64,000 bases of DNA from Paenibacillus sp. FSL R7-0345 (GCF_038595055.1 NZ_CP152002.1:576501-640500), one strand, 5' to 3'; shown: positions 8,025-16,943, counted from the first letter of the stretch. Notes: generated from the sequence alone by a model not told the origin. A program made the numbers and translations.

Positions 8025-8351
8025 ATGAACAGCGATATTCAGCAATTCAAGACAGAGTTCTTCAAGGCGCTGGCTCATCCGATGCGGATCCGCATCCTGG
8101 AACTGCTGAGCGATGGCGAGAAGAATGTAAATGAGCTGCAGGCGATTCTCGGATCAGAAGGCTCTGCGGTCTCCCAGCAGCTGGCTGTCCTGCGCGCCAA
8201 GAATGTGGTTGCCAGCGTCAAGGAGGGCACCACTGTGATCTACTCTCTCCGTGATCCCCTGATCAAGGATCTGCTGGCCGTAGCCAGACAGATATTCGAT
8301 AATCACCTCGTTAATGCGATTTCCATTCTTGAAGGCATCCGCAGTGAATAA
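8025..8351 (+). CDS. ArsR/SmtB-family transcriptional regulator
   Basis: A 108-residue winged-helix protein. The ALAHPMRIRILELLSDGEKNVNEL and SAVSQQLAVLRAKNVV segments (about residues 15-65) are the canonical ArsR DNA-binding region, and IYSLRDP is the start of the C-terminal dimer helix. It contains no cysteine, so the classical metal-sensing sites are absent and it may respond to another signal. It lies 108 bp before the SulP transporter gene on the same strand, separated by a hairpin and a good promoter. Control of the transporter is likely but inferred. Confidence 0.85.
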   Translation: MNSDIQQFKTEFFKALAHPMRIRILELLSDGEKNVNELQAILGSEGSAVSQQLAVLRAKNVVASVKEGTTVIYSLRDPLIKDLLAVARQIFDNHLVNAISILEGIRSE

Positions 8352-8377
8352 AATCCGCCCCTGATAAGGGCGGATTT
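8352..8377 (+). terminator. Hairpin after the ArsR gene
   Basis: AATCCGCCC pairs with GGGCGGATT around a short loop. Only three T follow, so termination may be partial. Confidence 0.5.
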
Positions 8378-8381
8378 CCCG

Positions 8382-8440
8382 TTGACAAGAACGGCAGGCA
8401 GGAGTAATGTTGCTCATATATTCAAATAATCAGATATTCA
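8382..8440 (+). promoter_or_regulatory. SulP promoter with possible operator
   Basis: TTGACA at 8382-8387, a 17-bp spacer and TAATGT at 8405-8410 form a near-consensus sigma-A promoter. Two direct ATATTCA repeats (8418-8424 and 8434-8440) follow directly and could bind the upstream ArsR-family protein. Confidence 0.6.
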
Positions 8441-8459
8441 GAGAAAAGAAGGTTAGAGG

Positions 8460-10235
8460 ATGACAGGGTGGGGCCGCTTTCAAGGCTACAACATTGCTTC
8501 GCTGCGCAAGGATATTGTTTCAGGGACAATCGTCGGCGTTATTGCCATCCCGCTGGGGATGGCCTTTGCTATTGCTTCCGGCGTCAAGCCGGAGTACGGG
8601 ATTTATACGACGATTGTGGCAGGGATTCTTATTTCCCTGTTTGGCGGCTCGAAGTTCCAGATCGGAGGGCCGACAGGCGCGTTCATTCCGATTCTGTTTG
8701 CCATTGCGATGGAGTACGGATATGAGAATCTGCTGATTGCCGGAATGATGGCCGGGGTGATCCTGGTTGTGATGGGCCTGCTAAGGCTTGGAGTACTGAT
8801 TAAATTTATTCCGAGGCCGGTAACCATCGGGTTTACTGCAGGGATTGCCGTTATTATTTTTACCGGGCAGATCGGGAACTTTCTCGGGCTGCAGGGGGTT
8901 AAGCGTCATGAAGCCTTCATCGATAACATGAAGGAGCTTGGCCTGCATATCTCAACGGTTAATCTGTACAGTGTGCTAACAGCGGTAATCTGTCTTGCAG
9001 TAGTTATACTTGGCCTTAAGTTTGCTCCTAAGGTACCCGGATCACTAATCGGGCTGCTGTGCGCTACGCTGGCTGCAGCGCTTTTCTTCAGCGGCAAGGT
9101 GACAACCATCGGCTCTGCCTATGGTGACATCCCCAATACGCTGCCGAGCTTTCACTTTCCGGTAATTACCTGGGAGCGGATCAGGCTGCTGCTGCGTCCG
9201 GCCTTTGTCATCGCCATGCTGGGAGCCATTGAATCACTCTTGTCGGCTGTGGTAGCTGACGGCATGTCCGGCAGCCGGCATAACAGCAACCGTGAGCTGG
9301 TCGGCCAGGGCATTGCCAATATTGCCGCTCCGTTGTTCGGCGGGATTCCGGCTACGGGCGCGATTGCCCGCACAGCCACCAATATCCGCAGCGGGGCTGC
9401 TTCCCCTTTATCAGGCGTGATTCACGGTGTCGTAGTCTTCCTGATCCTGCTGCTCTTTGCACCGTATGCCTCCAGCATTCCGCTTGCGGCGATGGCTCCC
9501 ATCCTGATGGTGGTTGCCTGGAATATGAGCGAGCGCAGGCAGTTTCTTAAGCTGCTGAAGCTCAAAACCGGAGATTCCCTGGTCATGTTCATTACCTTTC
9601 TTTTGACCATATTCGCTGATCTGACGGTTGCCGTGGAGGCAGGGCTGGTGCTTGCTGTTATTCTGTTCGTCAAACGGATGGGAGAGACCCACCTGGTCGC
9701 CCAGGTACTGCCTGATCCGGAGTCGGTGAAAGTGGCTGCGCATATGGTAACTGACAGCCATGACTGTCCGCAGATCGGGATATATAACGTGGAGGGGCCG
9801 CTGTTCTTCGGGGCGGCCTACCGCTTCAATGATACGCTGCCGGAGCCCGGGCCCGGCAAGCCCAACCTGATCATTCTGCGGATGGGCAAGGTGCCTTTCA
9901 TAGATACGACCGGGGAGGCCAATCTGGCTGAGCTGGTGAAGCAGTTGCAGGCTATCGGCGGGAAGCTGCTGATTTCCGGCATAGAGCCGCAGCCGCTTGA
10001 GCTGCTGAAGCGGACAGGGCTGTACGAGACAATCGGAGCACAGCAGTTCTACGCGCACACCGGAGATGCGATAGACACTGCACTGTCAATGATTCAGACG
10101 GGACGCTGCGCAGGCTGCAGGCATGCTGCTTTCCGTGAATGCGCAGCACTGTCCGGGATACAGGAAACAGCGGGCAGAGCAAGCCTCAAAGGCCATAAGC
10201 CTGCTATTGCAGGTAAACTTAGCGGCGGGATATAG
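8460..10235 (+). CDS. SulP-family anion transporter with STAS domain
   Basis: A 591-residue inner-membrane protein. Roughly residues 15-415 are the multi-span SulP transport core (for example GTIVGVIAIPLGMAFAIASG and FGGIPATGAIARTATNIRSG). A cytoplasmic STAS domain follows at about 430-545. Family members carry sulfate, bicarbonate or other anions by proton or sodium coupling, and the substrate here is not determinable. After the STAS domain comes a 44-residue tail with a C-x2-C-x-H-x5-C cluster (Cys550, Cys553, His555, Cys561) that looks like a metal-binding knuckle and is not part of the usual family core. An ArsR-type regulator lies directly upstream. Confidence 0.9.
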   Translation: MTGWGRFQGYNIASLRKDIVSGTIVGVIAIPLGMAFAIASGVKPEYGIYTTIVAGILISLFGGSKFQIGGPTGAFIPILFAIAMEYGYENLLIAGMMAGVILVVMGLLRLGVLIKFIPRPVTIGFTAGIAVIIFTGQIGNFLGLQGVKRHEAFIDNMKELGLHISTVNLYSVLTAVICLAVVILGLKFAPKVPGSLIGLLCATLAAALFFSGKVTTIGSAYGDIPNTLPSFHFPVITWERIRLLLRPAFVIAMLGAIESLLSAVVADGMSGSRHNSNRELVGQGIANIAAPLFGGIPATGAIARTATNIRSGAASPLSGVIHGVVVFLILLLFAPYASSIPLAAMAPILMVVAWNMSERRQFLKLLKLKTGDSLVMFITFLLTIFADLTVAVEAGLVLAVILFVKRMGETHLVAQVLPDPESVKVAAHMVTDSHDCPQIGIYNVEGPLFFGAAYRFNDTLPEPGPGKPNLIILRMGKVPFIDTTGEANLAELVKQLQAIGGKLLISGIEPQPLELLKRTGLYETIGAQQFYAHTGDAIDTALSMIQTGRCAGCRHAAFRECAALSGIQETAGRASLKGHKPAIAGKLSGGI

Positions 10236-10260
10236 CAGTCAGGCTCCTGCACAGCAAATA

Positions 10261-10306
10261 AAATATAACAGCCCGGGTGCATCCTTACGCCCGGGCTGTT
10301 ATATTT
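10261..10306. terminator. Strong bidirectional terminator
   Basis: A perfect 17-bp stem (AAATATAACAGCCCGGG and its complement) with a 12-nt loop, just after the SulP gene. Confidence 0.85.
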
Positions 10307-10348
10307 AGTATGGTTGTTCAATTCTTAGGATAAGGAGAACACACCCTG

Positions 10349-11050
10349 ATGAAGGAACTGAATTATACGAAAGTGTTTGTGCTTTTAGCCGGACTGTCCC
10401 TGGCGACTCTGGGGGTGTACCGGGTAGTTTCACTGCGCACCGATACATATTTTGATTTTTTACTGTGGAACTTTTTTCTGGCCTGGATTCCTTTTTTGAT
10501 CTCCAGCATCGCCTATGTGCTGGACAAACAGAAGTTCAGCAGTATGCTGCTGCTGCCGCTGGGGATCGCCTGGCTGCTGTTTTTTCCGAACGCGCCGTAT
10601 TTGATGACAGACCTGCTGCATCTGACCTCCCGCAGAAGCATTTATATCGTCAGCGGAGCGGTGCAGAGCCGGTTCTGGTATGATCTGGTCACCCTGCTGC
10701 TGTTCACCTGGAGCGGCTGGCTGACCGGCTTTTTCTCGCTATACCAGTTTCAGAGCGTGATTTCCCGCAAAAGCAATCTGTTTTTCTCGTGGATATTTGT
10801 ACTTGCGGCTTGTGCGCTGGGAGGCTACGGGGTGCTGCTGGGGCGGGTCTACCGGCTGAACAGCTGGGATGTGCTGACAGACCGGCACCAGCTGGTTCAG
10901 CTCGTAACGGACAGTCTGAACAAACAGTCGCTGTTCTTCAGCCTGTTCGTGGCAGTGGTGCTGCTTGTCATTTATGCCACGCTGTACTTTTTGCTGAACG
11001 GCCTGGCAGGAAGCGGCGGGCGAAGCTATTCAAGAGGAGGCAAGAAATAG
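10349..11050 (+). CDS. DUF1361 integral membrane protein
   Basis: A 233-residue protein with about six hydrophobic segments and the family hallmark FFPNAPYLMTDLLHL (about residues 77-91), which identifies DUF1361. The function of this family is unknown. It starts at ATG with AAGGAG upstream. Its last 25 bp overlap, on the opposite strand, the end of the alkyltransferase-like gene, so the two stop codons cross. Confidence 0.85.
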   Translation: MKELNYTKVFVLLAGLSLATLGVYRVVSLRTDTYFDFLLWNFFLAWIPFLISSIAYVLDKQKFSSMLLLPLGIAWLLFFPNAPYLMTDLLHLTSRRSIYIVSGAVQSRFWYDLVTLLLFTWSGWLTGFFSLYQFQSVISRKSNLFFSWIFVLAACALGGYGVLLGRVYRLNSWDVLTDRHQLVQLVTDSLNKQSLFFSLFVAVVLLVIYATLYFLLNGLAGSGGRSYSRGGKK

Positions 11051-11367
11051 TCCTCCGGATCAGCTTCCGGCACGAACTGATACAGCTCCAGATTGATGGC
11101 GCCGTCCGGCTCGAAAGCTACCCCCTCGCCCAGCAGGTACAGCTTCTGGACCGAGCCGGATTCATCATCCAGGGCAATCCTGCCCTTGGCATTGACGACC
11201 CTGTGCCAGGGAAGCTTGTATTTCCGGCTCATGGAATGTAGAATCCGCACAACCTGCCTGGCAGCTCTGGGGCTTCCGGCAGCCTTGGCTACACCCCCGT
11301 AGGTCATAACCCTCCCTTCAGGAATGGCTTGGATAACGGCGATAACTTTTGCGGTAAAAGGTGTCAT
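11026..11367 (-). CDS. Alkyltransferase-like protein (ATL)
   Basis: A 113-residue protein corresponding to the DNA-binding domain of O6-methylguanine-DNA methyltransferases. It has the arginine-finger helix (SPRAARQVVRILHS), but the active-site PCHRV is replaced by PWHRV (Trp54 in place of Cys). This is the signature of ATL proteins, which bind O6-alkylguanine without repairing it and hand the lesion to nucleotide excision repair. A catalytic Ogt is encoded elsewhere in the window (49306-49881). It is convergent with, and overlaps, the DUF1361 gene. Confidence 0.88.
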   Translation of the reverse strand: MTPFTAKVIAVIQAIPEGRVMTYGGVAKAAGSPRAARQVVRILHSMSRKYKLPWHRVVNAKGRIALDDESGSVQKLYLLGEGVAFEPDGAINLELYQFVPEADPEDYFLPPLE

Positions 11368-11434
11368 AGGTTCTCCTTAAGCTTGGTGGACTTTGTTCAC
11401 GGAATGAGATATAAACCAGATTATAACAGAGGAA

Positions 11435-11953
11435 GTGCGTGCTTTGGGAATAACTAAATCGGGACAAAAGGGCATGAGGCTGTCGCCGGATCATCCGAAA
11501 GGGCTGGGCGGCTGGCTGGCGCTGATTCAGATCGGCCTTTATGTCACATGTATCAGAACGTTCATACTGATCTACGATTTCTTCATCAACACCCGCGGCA
11601 GCGAAGGCTGGTATGCGCTTACTTCCCCCGGCTCGGCAGATTATCATACGCTATGGAAGCCTACGCTGATTTTTGAAGTCAGCGCCAATATTATTCTGCT
11701 GCTAGCTTCCGTTTATCTGCTCACCTTGCTGTACAACAAGCGGGCGGTGTTTCCGCGCTGGCTGATCTTTTACTATATTATCGGTCTGCTGCTGCAGGTT
11801 GTTATTATTGCGCTGGTTGCGAGCATCCCGCAATCCTCGGAGCTGGCAAACGGTAACCTGCTGCAGAATATTGCGCGGGGCCTGGTAAACAGTCTCATCT
11901 GGACTACATACATTCTGCGATCCAAGAGAGTGCGCAACACCTTTGTTAATTGA
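11435..11953 (+). CDS. DUF2569 membrane protein
   Basis: A 172-residue protein with four hydrophobic segments and the N-terminal KGLGGWLALIQIGL motif typical of DUF2569 proteins, whose function is unknown. AGAGGA is very close to the GTG at 11435, so translation may begin at the TTG at 11444 or the ATG at 11474. It lies upstream of the germination operon but is separated from it by a terminator. Confidence 0.75.
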   Translation: MRALGITKSGQKGMRLSPDHPKGLGGWLALIQIGLYVTCIRTFILIYDFFINTRGSEGWYALTSPGSADYHTLWKPTLIFEVSANIILLLASVYLLTLLYNKRAVFPRWLIFYYIIGLLLQVVIIALVASIPQSSELANGNLLQNIARGLVNSLIWTTYILRSKRVRNTFVN

Positions 11954-11971
11954 AGCTCTACTACAATCCCT

Positions 11972-11995
11972 AAAAGCCGCTGCTGCGGCTTTTTT
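11972..11995 (+). terminator. Intrinsic terminator after the DUF2569 gene
   Basis: AAAAGCCGC and GCGGCTTTT form a stem around TGCT, followed by a T-run. Confidence 0.85.
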
Positions 11996-12078
11996 ACTAT
12001 CTGGAGGATGAGATAAACGAATAGGAGTGCTTGCGGCGGGGGATAATCAGATCAAAAGAATAGACAGGAGTGACGGCT

Positions 12079-13629
12079 GTGACGAATGCGGGAATTACGG
12101 ATATCAGCAGCCAGCCTGCCCCGGAAATCGACTCCTGCCAGCCCCTAAGCTGTTCAATGGATGATACGCTGGCACTGTTCCGGCAGATATTCAGCAGTGA
12201 CGGCACGCTTAGAATAAGGGTGATTCAGAATGACCATGACAAGGACATCCGCTTTGCAGTGGTCTATGTTGACGGAATGATCGACCGTGAGCTGATTCAA
12301 AGCGGGGTCATGAGGCCGGTTATGGCCTATGCATTCGCGGACGGGGACAGAAAGCATCCGGCCGGGCTGATGGAGCTGATCCGCACCCGGGTGATCACGA
12401 TAAGCGATGTGACCGTTTCGGAGCAGCTGGATGAGCTGATTGGTGCCGTAGTCAGCGGTAAAACAGTCTTTTTGCTGGATGGCTATGCCGGTTCACTGAA
12501 TATCAACGCTCAAAGCTGGGAGACGCGTTCAATAGAAGAGCCTATGACCGAGAAGGCGGTGCGCGGGCCGCGTGACGGCTTCAATGAGTCGCTCCTGACC
12601 AACCTGACCCTGATCCGCCGCCGGGTGCAGAATTCTGACCTCAAATTTGTTTTTACCAACATTGGTACACGGACCAAAACCCAGACTTGTATCTGCTATA
12701 TGGAAAGCCTGGCTTCGCCGGATATTCTGAAGGAGCTGCAGGACCGGCTGGCCCGGGTGGAGATCGATCATCTGCTGGACACGGGTTATCTGGCAGAATT
12801 GATCCGCGACGAGCCCTATTCGCCCTTTGAAATGATCGGCAGCACCGAACGCCCGGATTCTGTTGTCGGTAAAATCATGGAAGGCCGCATTGCCGTATTG
12901 ATTAACGGAAGCCCGTTCGCGCTGACACTGCCTTATGTGTTTGCAGAAAATTTTCAGGCCAGTGAGGATTACTATATCAACTATTATTTCGCTACCTTTA
13001 ACCGGCTGCTCAGAATTCTGGGCGCCCTATTGTCGATCAGCATTCCTTCCGTCTACCTGGCACTCGTTACTTACAGCCAGGAGATGGTCCCGACTCTGCT
13101 GCTGCTCAGTATCGCAACCGCGCGCATGTCCGTACCGTTTCCCACTGTAGTTGAGGCGGTGCTCATGCTGACTATCTTTGAGATTCTGCGTGAGGCAGGG
13201 GCGAGGATTCCCAATTCCATCGGGCAGGCCGTCAGTATCGTAGGTGCGCTGGTGCTGGGCCAGGCTGCGGTCGATGCACGGATTGTCAGCGCCCCGATGG
13301 TTATTGTTGTAGGGCTGACAGGAATCACTACCCTGCTCAATCCCCGGCTTACGGGCCCCTTGATTATCGTAAGGATGATTCTGCTGCTGAGTGCGTTTCT
13401 GTTCGGGATCTTCGGGTACTTTTTCGGGCTGCTGGGGCTGCTTATCCATCTGATGAGCCTGCGCTCCTTCGGTGTTCCCTATATGCTCGGGGTGGGCTCG
13501 GTCCGGCCGCAGGATATTAAGGATACGGCAGTCCGTGCTCCCTGGTGGGACATGTATCTGCGTCCGGCGGTGATCGGGGCGCGCAACATGAAGCGGAAAG
13601 TGCCGCAGCGGAAGCGGGGAGGCAGATGA
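12079..13629 (+). CDS. gerKA: Spore germination receptor A subunit (GerA/GerKA family)
   Basis: A 516-residue protein. The soluble N-terminal domain covers about residues 1-290 and contains the characteristic RPDSVVGKIMEGRIAVLING segment. It is followed by four to five membrane spans to about residue 470 and a basic tail. A subunits form, with B and C subunits, the nutrient receptor in the spore inner membrane and are thought to be ion channels gated by nutrient. The GTG at 12079 is chosen because AGGAG lies 8 nt upstream; the GTG at 12070 overlaps that site. The stop overlaps the ATG of the C-subunit gene (ATGA). Transcription from the forespore (sigma-G) is expected, but I could not identify a convincing promoter. 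Confidence 0.9.
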   Translation: MTNAGITDISSQPAPEIDSCQPLSCSMDDTLALFRQIFSSDGTLRIRVIQNDHDKDIRFAVVYVDGMIDRELIQSGVMRPVMAYAFADGDRKHPAGLMELIRTRVITISDVTVSEQLDELIGAVVSGKTVFLLDGYAGSLNINAQSWETRSIEEPMTEKAVRGPRDGFNESLLTNLTLIRRRVQNSDLKFVFTNIGTRTKTQTCICYMESLASPDILKELQDRLARVEIDHLLDTGYLAELIRDEPYSPFEMIGSTERPDSVVGKIMEGRIAVLINGSPFALTLPYVFAENFQASEDYYINYYFATFNRLLRILGALLSISIPSVYLALVTYSQEMVPTLLLLSIATARMSVPFPTVVEAVLMLTIFEILREAGARIPNSIGQAVSIVGALVLGQAAVDARIVSAPMVIVVGLTGITTLLNPRLTGPLIIVRMILLLSAFLFGIFGYFFGLLGLLIHLMSLRSFGVPYMLGVGSVRPQDIKDTAVRAPWWDMYLRPAVIGARNMKRKVPQRKRGGR

Positions 13630-14783
13630 GGAGAACCGACTCCAGGGTAATGGCTGTCCTGCTTGCCGCTGTGATGCTCTTCAGCCTGAGCGGCTGCTGG
13701 AACTATACGGAGATCGATGATATGTCCATTGTGGCCGGCGTAGCCCTTGATAAGAATAAGGCAGATCACAACATCCAGCTGACCGTAGAAATGGTGGATA
13801 CGCAGGGCGGGCTGCAGGAGAATCAGACGGGCTTCAAAATGATGAGCCTGACCGGGGATACCATTTTTAGTATTGCCCGCAATATGATTTCGCTGACCGG
13901 GCGGAGGCTGTTCTGGAGTCATGCCAAGGTCATTATAGTAAGCGAGGAGCTGGCCCGGGAAGGGCTGGTTAAGGTTATCGACTGGTACAGCAGGGATACG
14001 GAGACCCGGGCGGATGTGTTCATCTTTGTGTCGAATGAGAAAAATGCCCGTGAAGTGCTGAATCTGAACAGTACGACGAAAACGATCATGTCCTTCGAGC
14101 TGGCGCAGATGATGAAGGATGAGCAGTATACAGGTACCGCGCCGGTTGTGCAGATCTGGGATTTTATTGACAAGCTGGAGACTCCGGGGAAAAACGCAAT
14201 CGCTCCGCTGCTCAACATAAGCGAACTGAACGGGCAGAAGAACGAGCGCGTCAACGGAACCGCAGTGTTCGTTGAGGACCGGATGGTCGGCAAGCTGGAC
14301 TGAAAAGAGACCCAATACGCGCTTTTCGCCAAAAATGATGTTAAAGGCGGTGTGCTGACCATAGACAATGAGCGCGGCATACCCACCTATTCACTAGAGA
14401 TTTTATCGAACCGGACAAAGGTTAAGCCTGTATGGGTAAACGGCAAGCTGCAGATTCAAGTGGATAGCCTAACCCATACCGGGCTAGACGAGGTGATGAG
14501 CACAGTCAATCTCAGCGGTAGCGAGAGTATTCAGGCTATCGAAAACCGGGCCGGTGCACAGCTTCAGCAGAATATACTCTCTATCATCCATAAGCTGCAG
14601 CAGGAGTATCAGGCGGATATCTTCGGGTTTGGCAAGGCTGTGCATAATGACATGCCGCAGAGCTGGCGCAAGCTGGAGGCGAAATGGTCCGAGGAATTCA
14701 AGGAGCTGGATGTGCAGGTTACTTCAAAGGTGGTCATTCAGAGTACAGCCAAGTCGTCGAGAACGATTAAGTTAGGAGATTAA
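13626..14783 (+). pseudogene. gerKC: Ger(x)C-family germination lipoprotein with in-frame TGA
   Basis: The reading frame encodes a Ger(x)C lipoprotein: a basic N-terminus, a hydrophobic segment and the lipobox FSLSGCW (Cys about residue 24), followed by the conserved IDDMSIVAGVALDKN region. The frame is broken by one TGA at 14301-14303, after MVGKLD, and continues without any shift through KETQYALFAKNDVKGG to SSRTIKLGD at 14783. The N-terminal part is 225 residues and the rest about 159. Full length would match the normal family size of about 385, so this is a single nonsense change (for example GGA to TGA), a sequencing error, or readthrough. The neighbouring subunit genes are intact. If it is real, the receptor may lack its C subunit. 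Confidence 0.82.
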
Positions 14784-14787
14784 TGCC

Positions 14788-14991
14788 GTGCCTTTTTTTA
14801 TAGTGCTGATATACGCATTTATTGTCTGGCTGGATCCCTACGGTCTGCTGAAGCAGGAGAAAAGACGGGATTTCTATATGAGCTCGGTACTGTGCCTGAT
14901 TTCTTTTATCCTGGCCTTCAGCCTTGCCATGCATTGGGAAATTCCCAGCCCGTCACCGCTGATTTTCAGCTTCATTAGACAGTTCTATTAA
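14788..14991 (+). CDS. Small two-span membrane protein, candidate Ger D subunit
   Basis: A 67-residue protein with two hydrophobic segments (about 3-16 and 32-48) separated by a short charged loop. Small two-span D subunits encoded inside ger operons are known to modulate germination receptors in Bacillus, and the size, topology and position between the C and B genes fit. The start is GTG with AGGAG about 10 nt upstream, 4 bp after the C gene ends. Similarity beyond topology cannot be judged by eye. Confidence 0.6.
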   Translation: MPFFIVLIYAFIVWLDPYGLLKQEKRRDFYMSSVLCLISFILAFSLAMHWEIPSPSPLIFSFIRQFY

Positions 14992-15028
14992 GCAGGTCTA
15001 GCAGGACGCGCAGAGAGGAGGGGGATGC

Positions 15029-16138
15029 ATGGGCAAAGAGATTATACCTGGAGGACAATCCATCAGCATCGTCATTCTGTTCATCATCGGCAGCTCGCTG
15101 TTTATGGGCACTTCCGGCGAATCGGGCAACAGCAGCTGGATTGCTATCATTCTGGCCGTACTGCTGGCCATCCCCCTGATGCTGATTTACGCGCGGCTCC
15201 ATACCCTTTTTCCTGGAAAAAATCTGTACGATATGCTCATTATCGTGTTCGGCGGTGTCATCGGGCGGGTGTTCTGCTGCTTGTATATCTGGTATACCCT
15301 TCATCTGGGCTCGCTGGTCCTGCGCAATTTCGGGGAATTCAGCAAAACGGTGGCCCTGACCTCCACTCCGATGCTGGCCCCGATGCTGATTATCGGCCTG
15401 CTCTGTATCTGGGTGGTGAATGCGGGGATGGAGGTGGTCGGGCGGAGTGCCAAATTTCTGCTGCTGTTTACTTTGGCCGTAATTATTGTCGTGCAGCTGC
15501 TCTCCATTCCCAAGTATGAATATGAGCATTTGAAGCCGGTACTGGACAGCGGCTGGGGCCCTGTATTTGCAGATATGGCAGGTACGTTTACCTTTCCGTT
15601 TGCGGAGATTGTTGTGTTTCTCGGTGTCTTCACGGTTCTTCCGCGAAAAGGTTCAGCAGCCCGGGTGCTGGTGGGCGGCGTTATCATTGCAGGTGTTATC
15701 ATCATTGGCGTCTCCGTGCGCAATCTGCTGGTACTCGGTCCGGAGATTTTGTCCTCGCTTTATTTCCCCTCTTTTGTGGCGGTAAGCCGGATTAACATTG
15801 GTGATTTTCTGACCCGGATTGAAGGCTCGGCGGCGATTGTTTTTGTAACCTCATTGTTTATAAAAGCGAGTCTCTGCCTGTATGTGACCTGCCAGGGTAT
15901 TGCCAGGGTCTTTAAGCTGCAAAGCTACCGCTCCGTGGTGCTGCAGATGGGGCTGATTATGGTTTATATGTCTGATTTCATCTATAAGGATATTACGCAG
16001 ATGCAGGATTTTGCCTACCATATTTATAAGGTTTACGCACTTCCCTTTGAAGTGTTCATTCCGCTGCTGCTGTGGGCTATGGCCGAAATTATGATAAGGC
16101 GCGCTCAGAACAGGAGGAGACCGCAACATGACAGCTAA
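15029..16138 (+). CDS. gerKB: Spore germination receptor B subunit (GerAB/GerKB family)
   Basis: A 369-residue integral membrane protein with about ten spans, of the APC-superfamily permease type used by germination receptors to bind the nutrient. The N-terminal GGQSISIVILFIIGSSL and the PEILSSLYFPSFVAVSRINIGDFLTRIE segment are family hallmarks. It starts with ATG after GAGGAGGGGG, 37 bp downstream of the small membrane protein gene, and ends the operon before a terminator. Confidence 0.9.
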   Translation: MGKEIIPGGQSISIVILFIIGSSLFMGTSGESGNSSWIAIILAVLLAIPLMLIYARLHTLFPGKNLYDMLIIVFGGVIGRVFCCLYIWYTLHLGSLVLRNFGEFSKTVALTSTPMLAPMLIIGLLCIWVVNAGMEVVGRSAKFLLLFTLAVIIVVQLLSIPKYEYEHLKPVLDSGWGPVFADMAGTFTFPFAEIVVFLGVFTVLPRKGSAARVLVGGVIIAGVIIIGVSVRNLLVLGPEILSSLYFPSFVAVSRINIGDFLTRIEGSAAIVFVTSLFIKASLCLYVTCQGIARVFKLQSYRSVVLQMGLIMVYMSDFIYKDITQMQDFAYHIYKVYALPFEVFIPLLLWAMAEIMIRRAQNRRRPQHDS

Positions 16139-16151
16139 ATCAGATGACTGA

Positions 16152-16184
16152 CTTCCCGATATTAGCTGCGGGAGGTTTTTTTGT
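16152..16184 (+). terminator. Terminator of the ger operon
   Basis: CTTCCCG pairs with CGGGAGG (one G-U) around a 10-nt loop, then seven T. Confidence 0.8.
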
Positions 16185-16187
16185 CAT

Positions 16188-16216
16188 TTCCAAGCTTCAC
16201 CGAACATCGTTATAAT
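16188..16216 (+). promoter_or_regulatory. Putative sigma-A promoter
   Basis: TTCCAA, a 17-bp spacer and a perfect TATAAT at 16211-16216 lie about 60 bp before the hydrolase start. Confidence 0.45.
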
Positions 16217-16278
16217 GAGAGACATAGAAAACGCCTTTGCCGGCGGATGTGAGATTTACATGAATGAGGAGGAAGCTT

Positions 16279-16905
16279 ATGAGTGTTTCAAGTATCGTAA
16301 TGTCCTCCCACTGGGGCAGAGAGGTCAGACATAAATATGCTTCGCATGGCTCCAAGGCGCTGGCTGTTATTTTTCCGGGACAGAACTATTCGGCCGAACG
16401 CTCCTTGCTGGATTATGCAGGTAAGGTGGCGGCTGAACACGGGTGTGACCTGCTGATTCTGGAATACGGCTATCAGAGCGCACGGGCAGGGTTTAAGCGG
16501 GAAGAGCTGGATATTGTTGTAGAAGAATGCAAAGCGGCGCTGGGCGCGGTTGCCGACTATAAACAGCTGCTGTTTATCAGCAAAAGTATAGGTACCGTCA
16601 TTGCCGGACGGGTGGCGGCAGAGCTGGGTGTACAGCAGAAGACGGCGCATCTGTATTTGACGCCTATCGCGGATACGGTGCCTCTAATCCGCCAAAGCCG
16701 GGGCAGCGTTATCTATGGCGGCAGTGACCCGATGTTCAGCGGGCAGCATCCTGCGGAAATCAGCGGTATGCGGAATATCAGGGTGTACCGGATTGATGAT
16801 GCCAATCATGCGCTTGAAGTGGGCAGTGTCAATGAGTCGCTGGCGGTGCTGCTGGTGATTATCAATTTTTATCATGAGTTTTTCCGTGATGCGCTTGAAG
16901 CTTGA
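16279..16905 (+). CDS. Alpha/beta-hydrolase-fold protein
   Basis: A 208-residue cytoplasmic protein with a VIFPGQNY loop, a nucleophile-elbow-like FISKSIGTVIAG (Ser about residue 103) and a late Asp/His pair (YGGSDPMFSG, DDANHALEVG). These suggest a small serine hydrolase, but the substrate is unknown. The ATG at 16279 follows GAGGAGG with ideal spacing; the ATG at 16264 overlaps that site. The ABM-domain and kinase genes follow closely, so the three may be co-transcribed. Confidence 0.7.
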   Translation: MSVSSIVMSSHWGREVRHKYASHGSKALAVIFPGQNYSAERSLLDYAGKVAAEHGCDLLILEYGYQSARAGFKREELDIVVEECKAALGAVADYKQLLFISKSIGTVIAGRVAAELGVQQKTAHLYLTPIADTVPLIRQSRGSVIYGGSDPMFSGQHPAEISGMRNIRVYRIDDANHALEVGSVNESLAVLLVIINFYHEFFRDALEA

Positions 16906-16943
16906 GGATTGTTTATTATTATGCATTTATAGGGGGAAGTCAG

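Noticed and set aside
12001..12060. Sigma-G promoter before gerKA
   Set aside because: A CGAATA/GATAAT-like pair is present, but the -10 does not match the forespore consensus well enough to claim.
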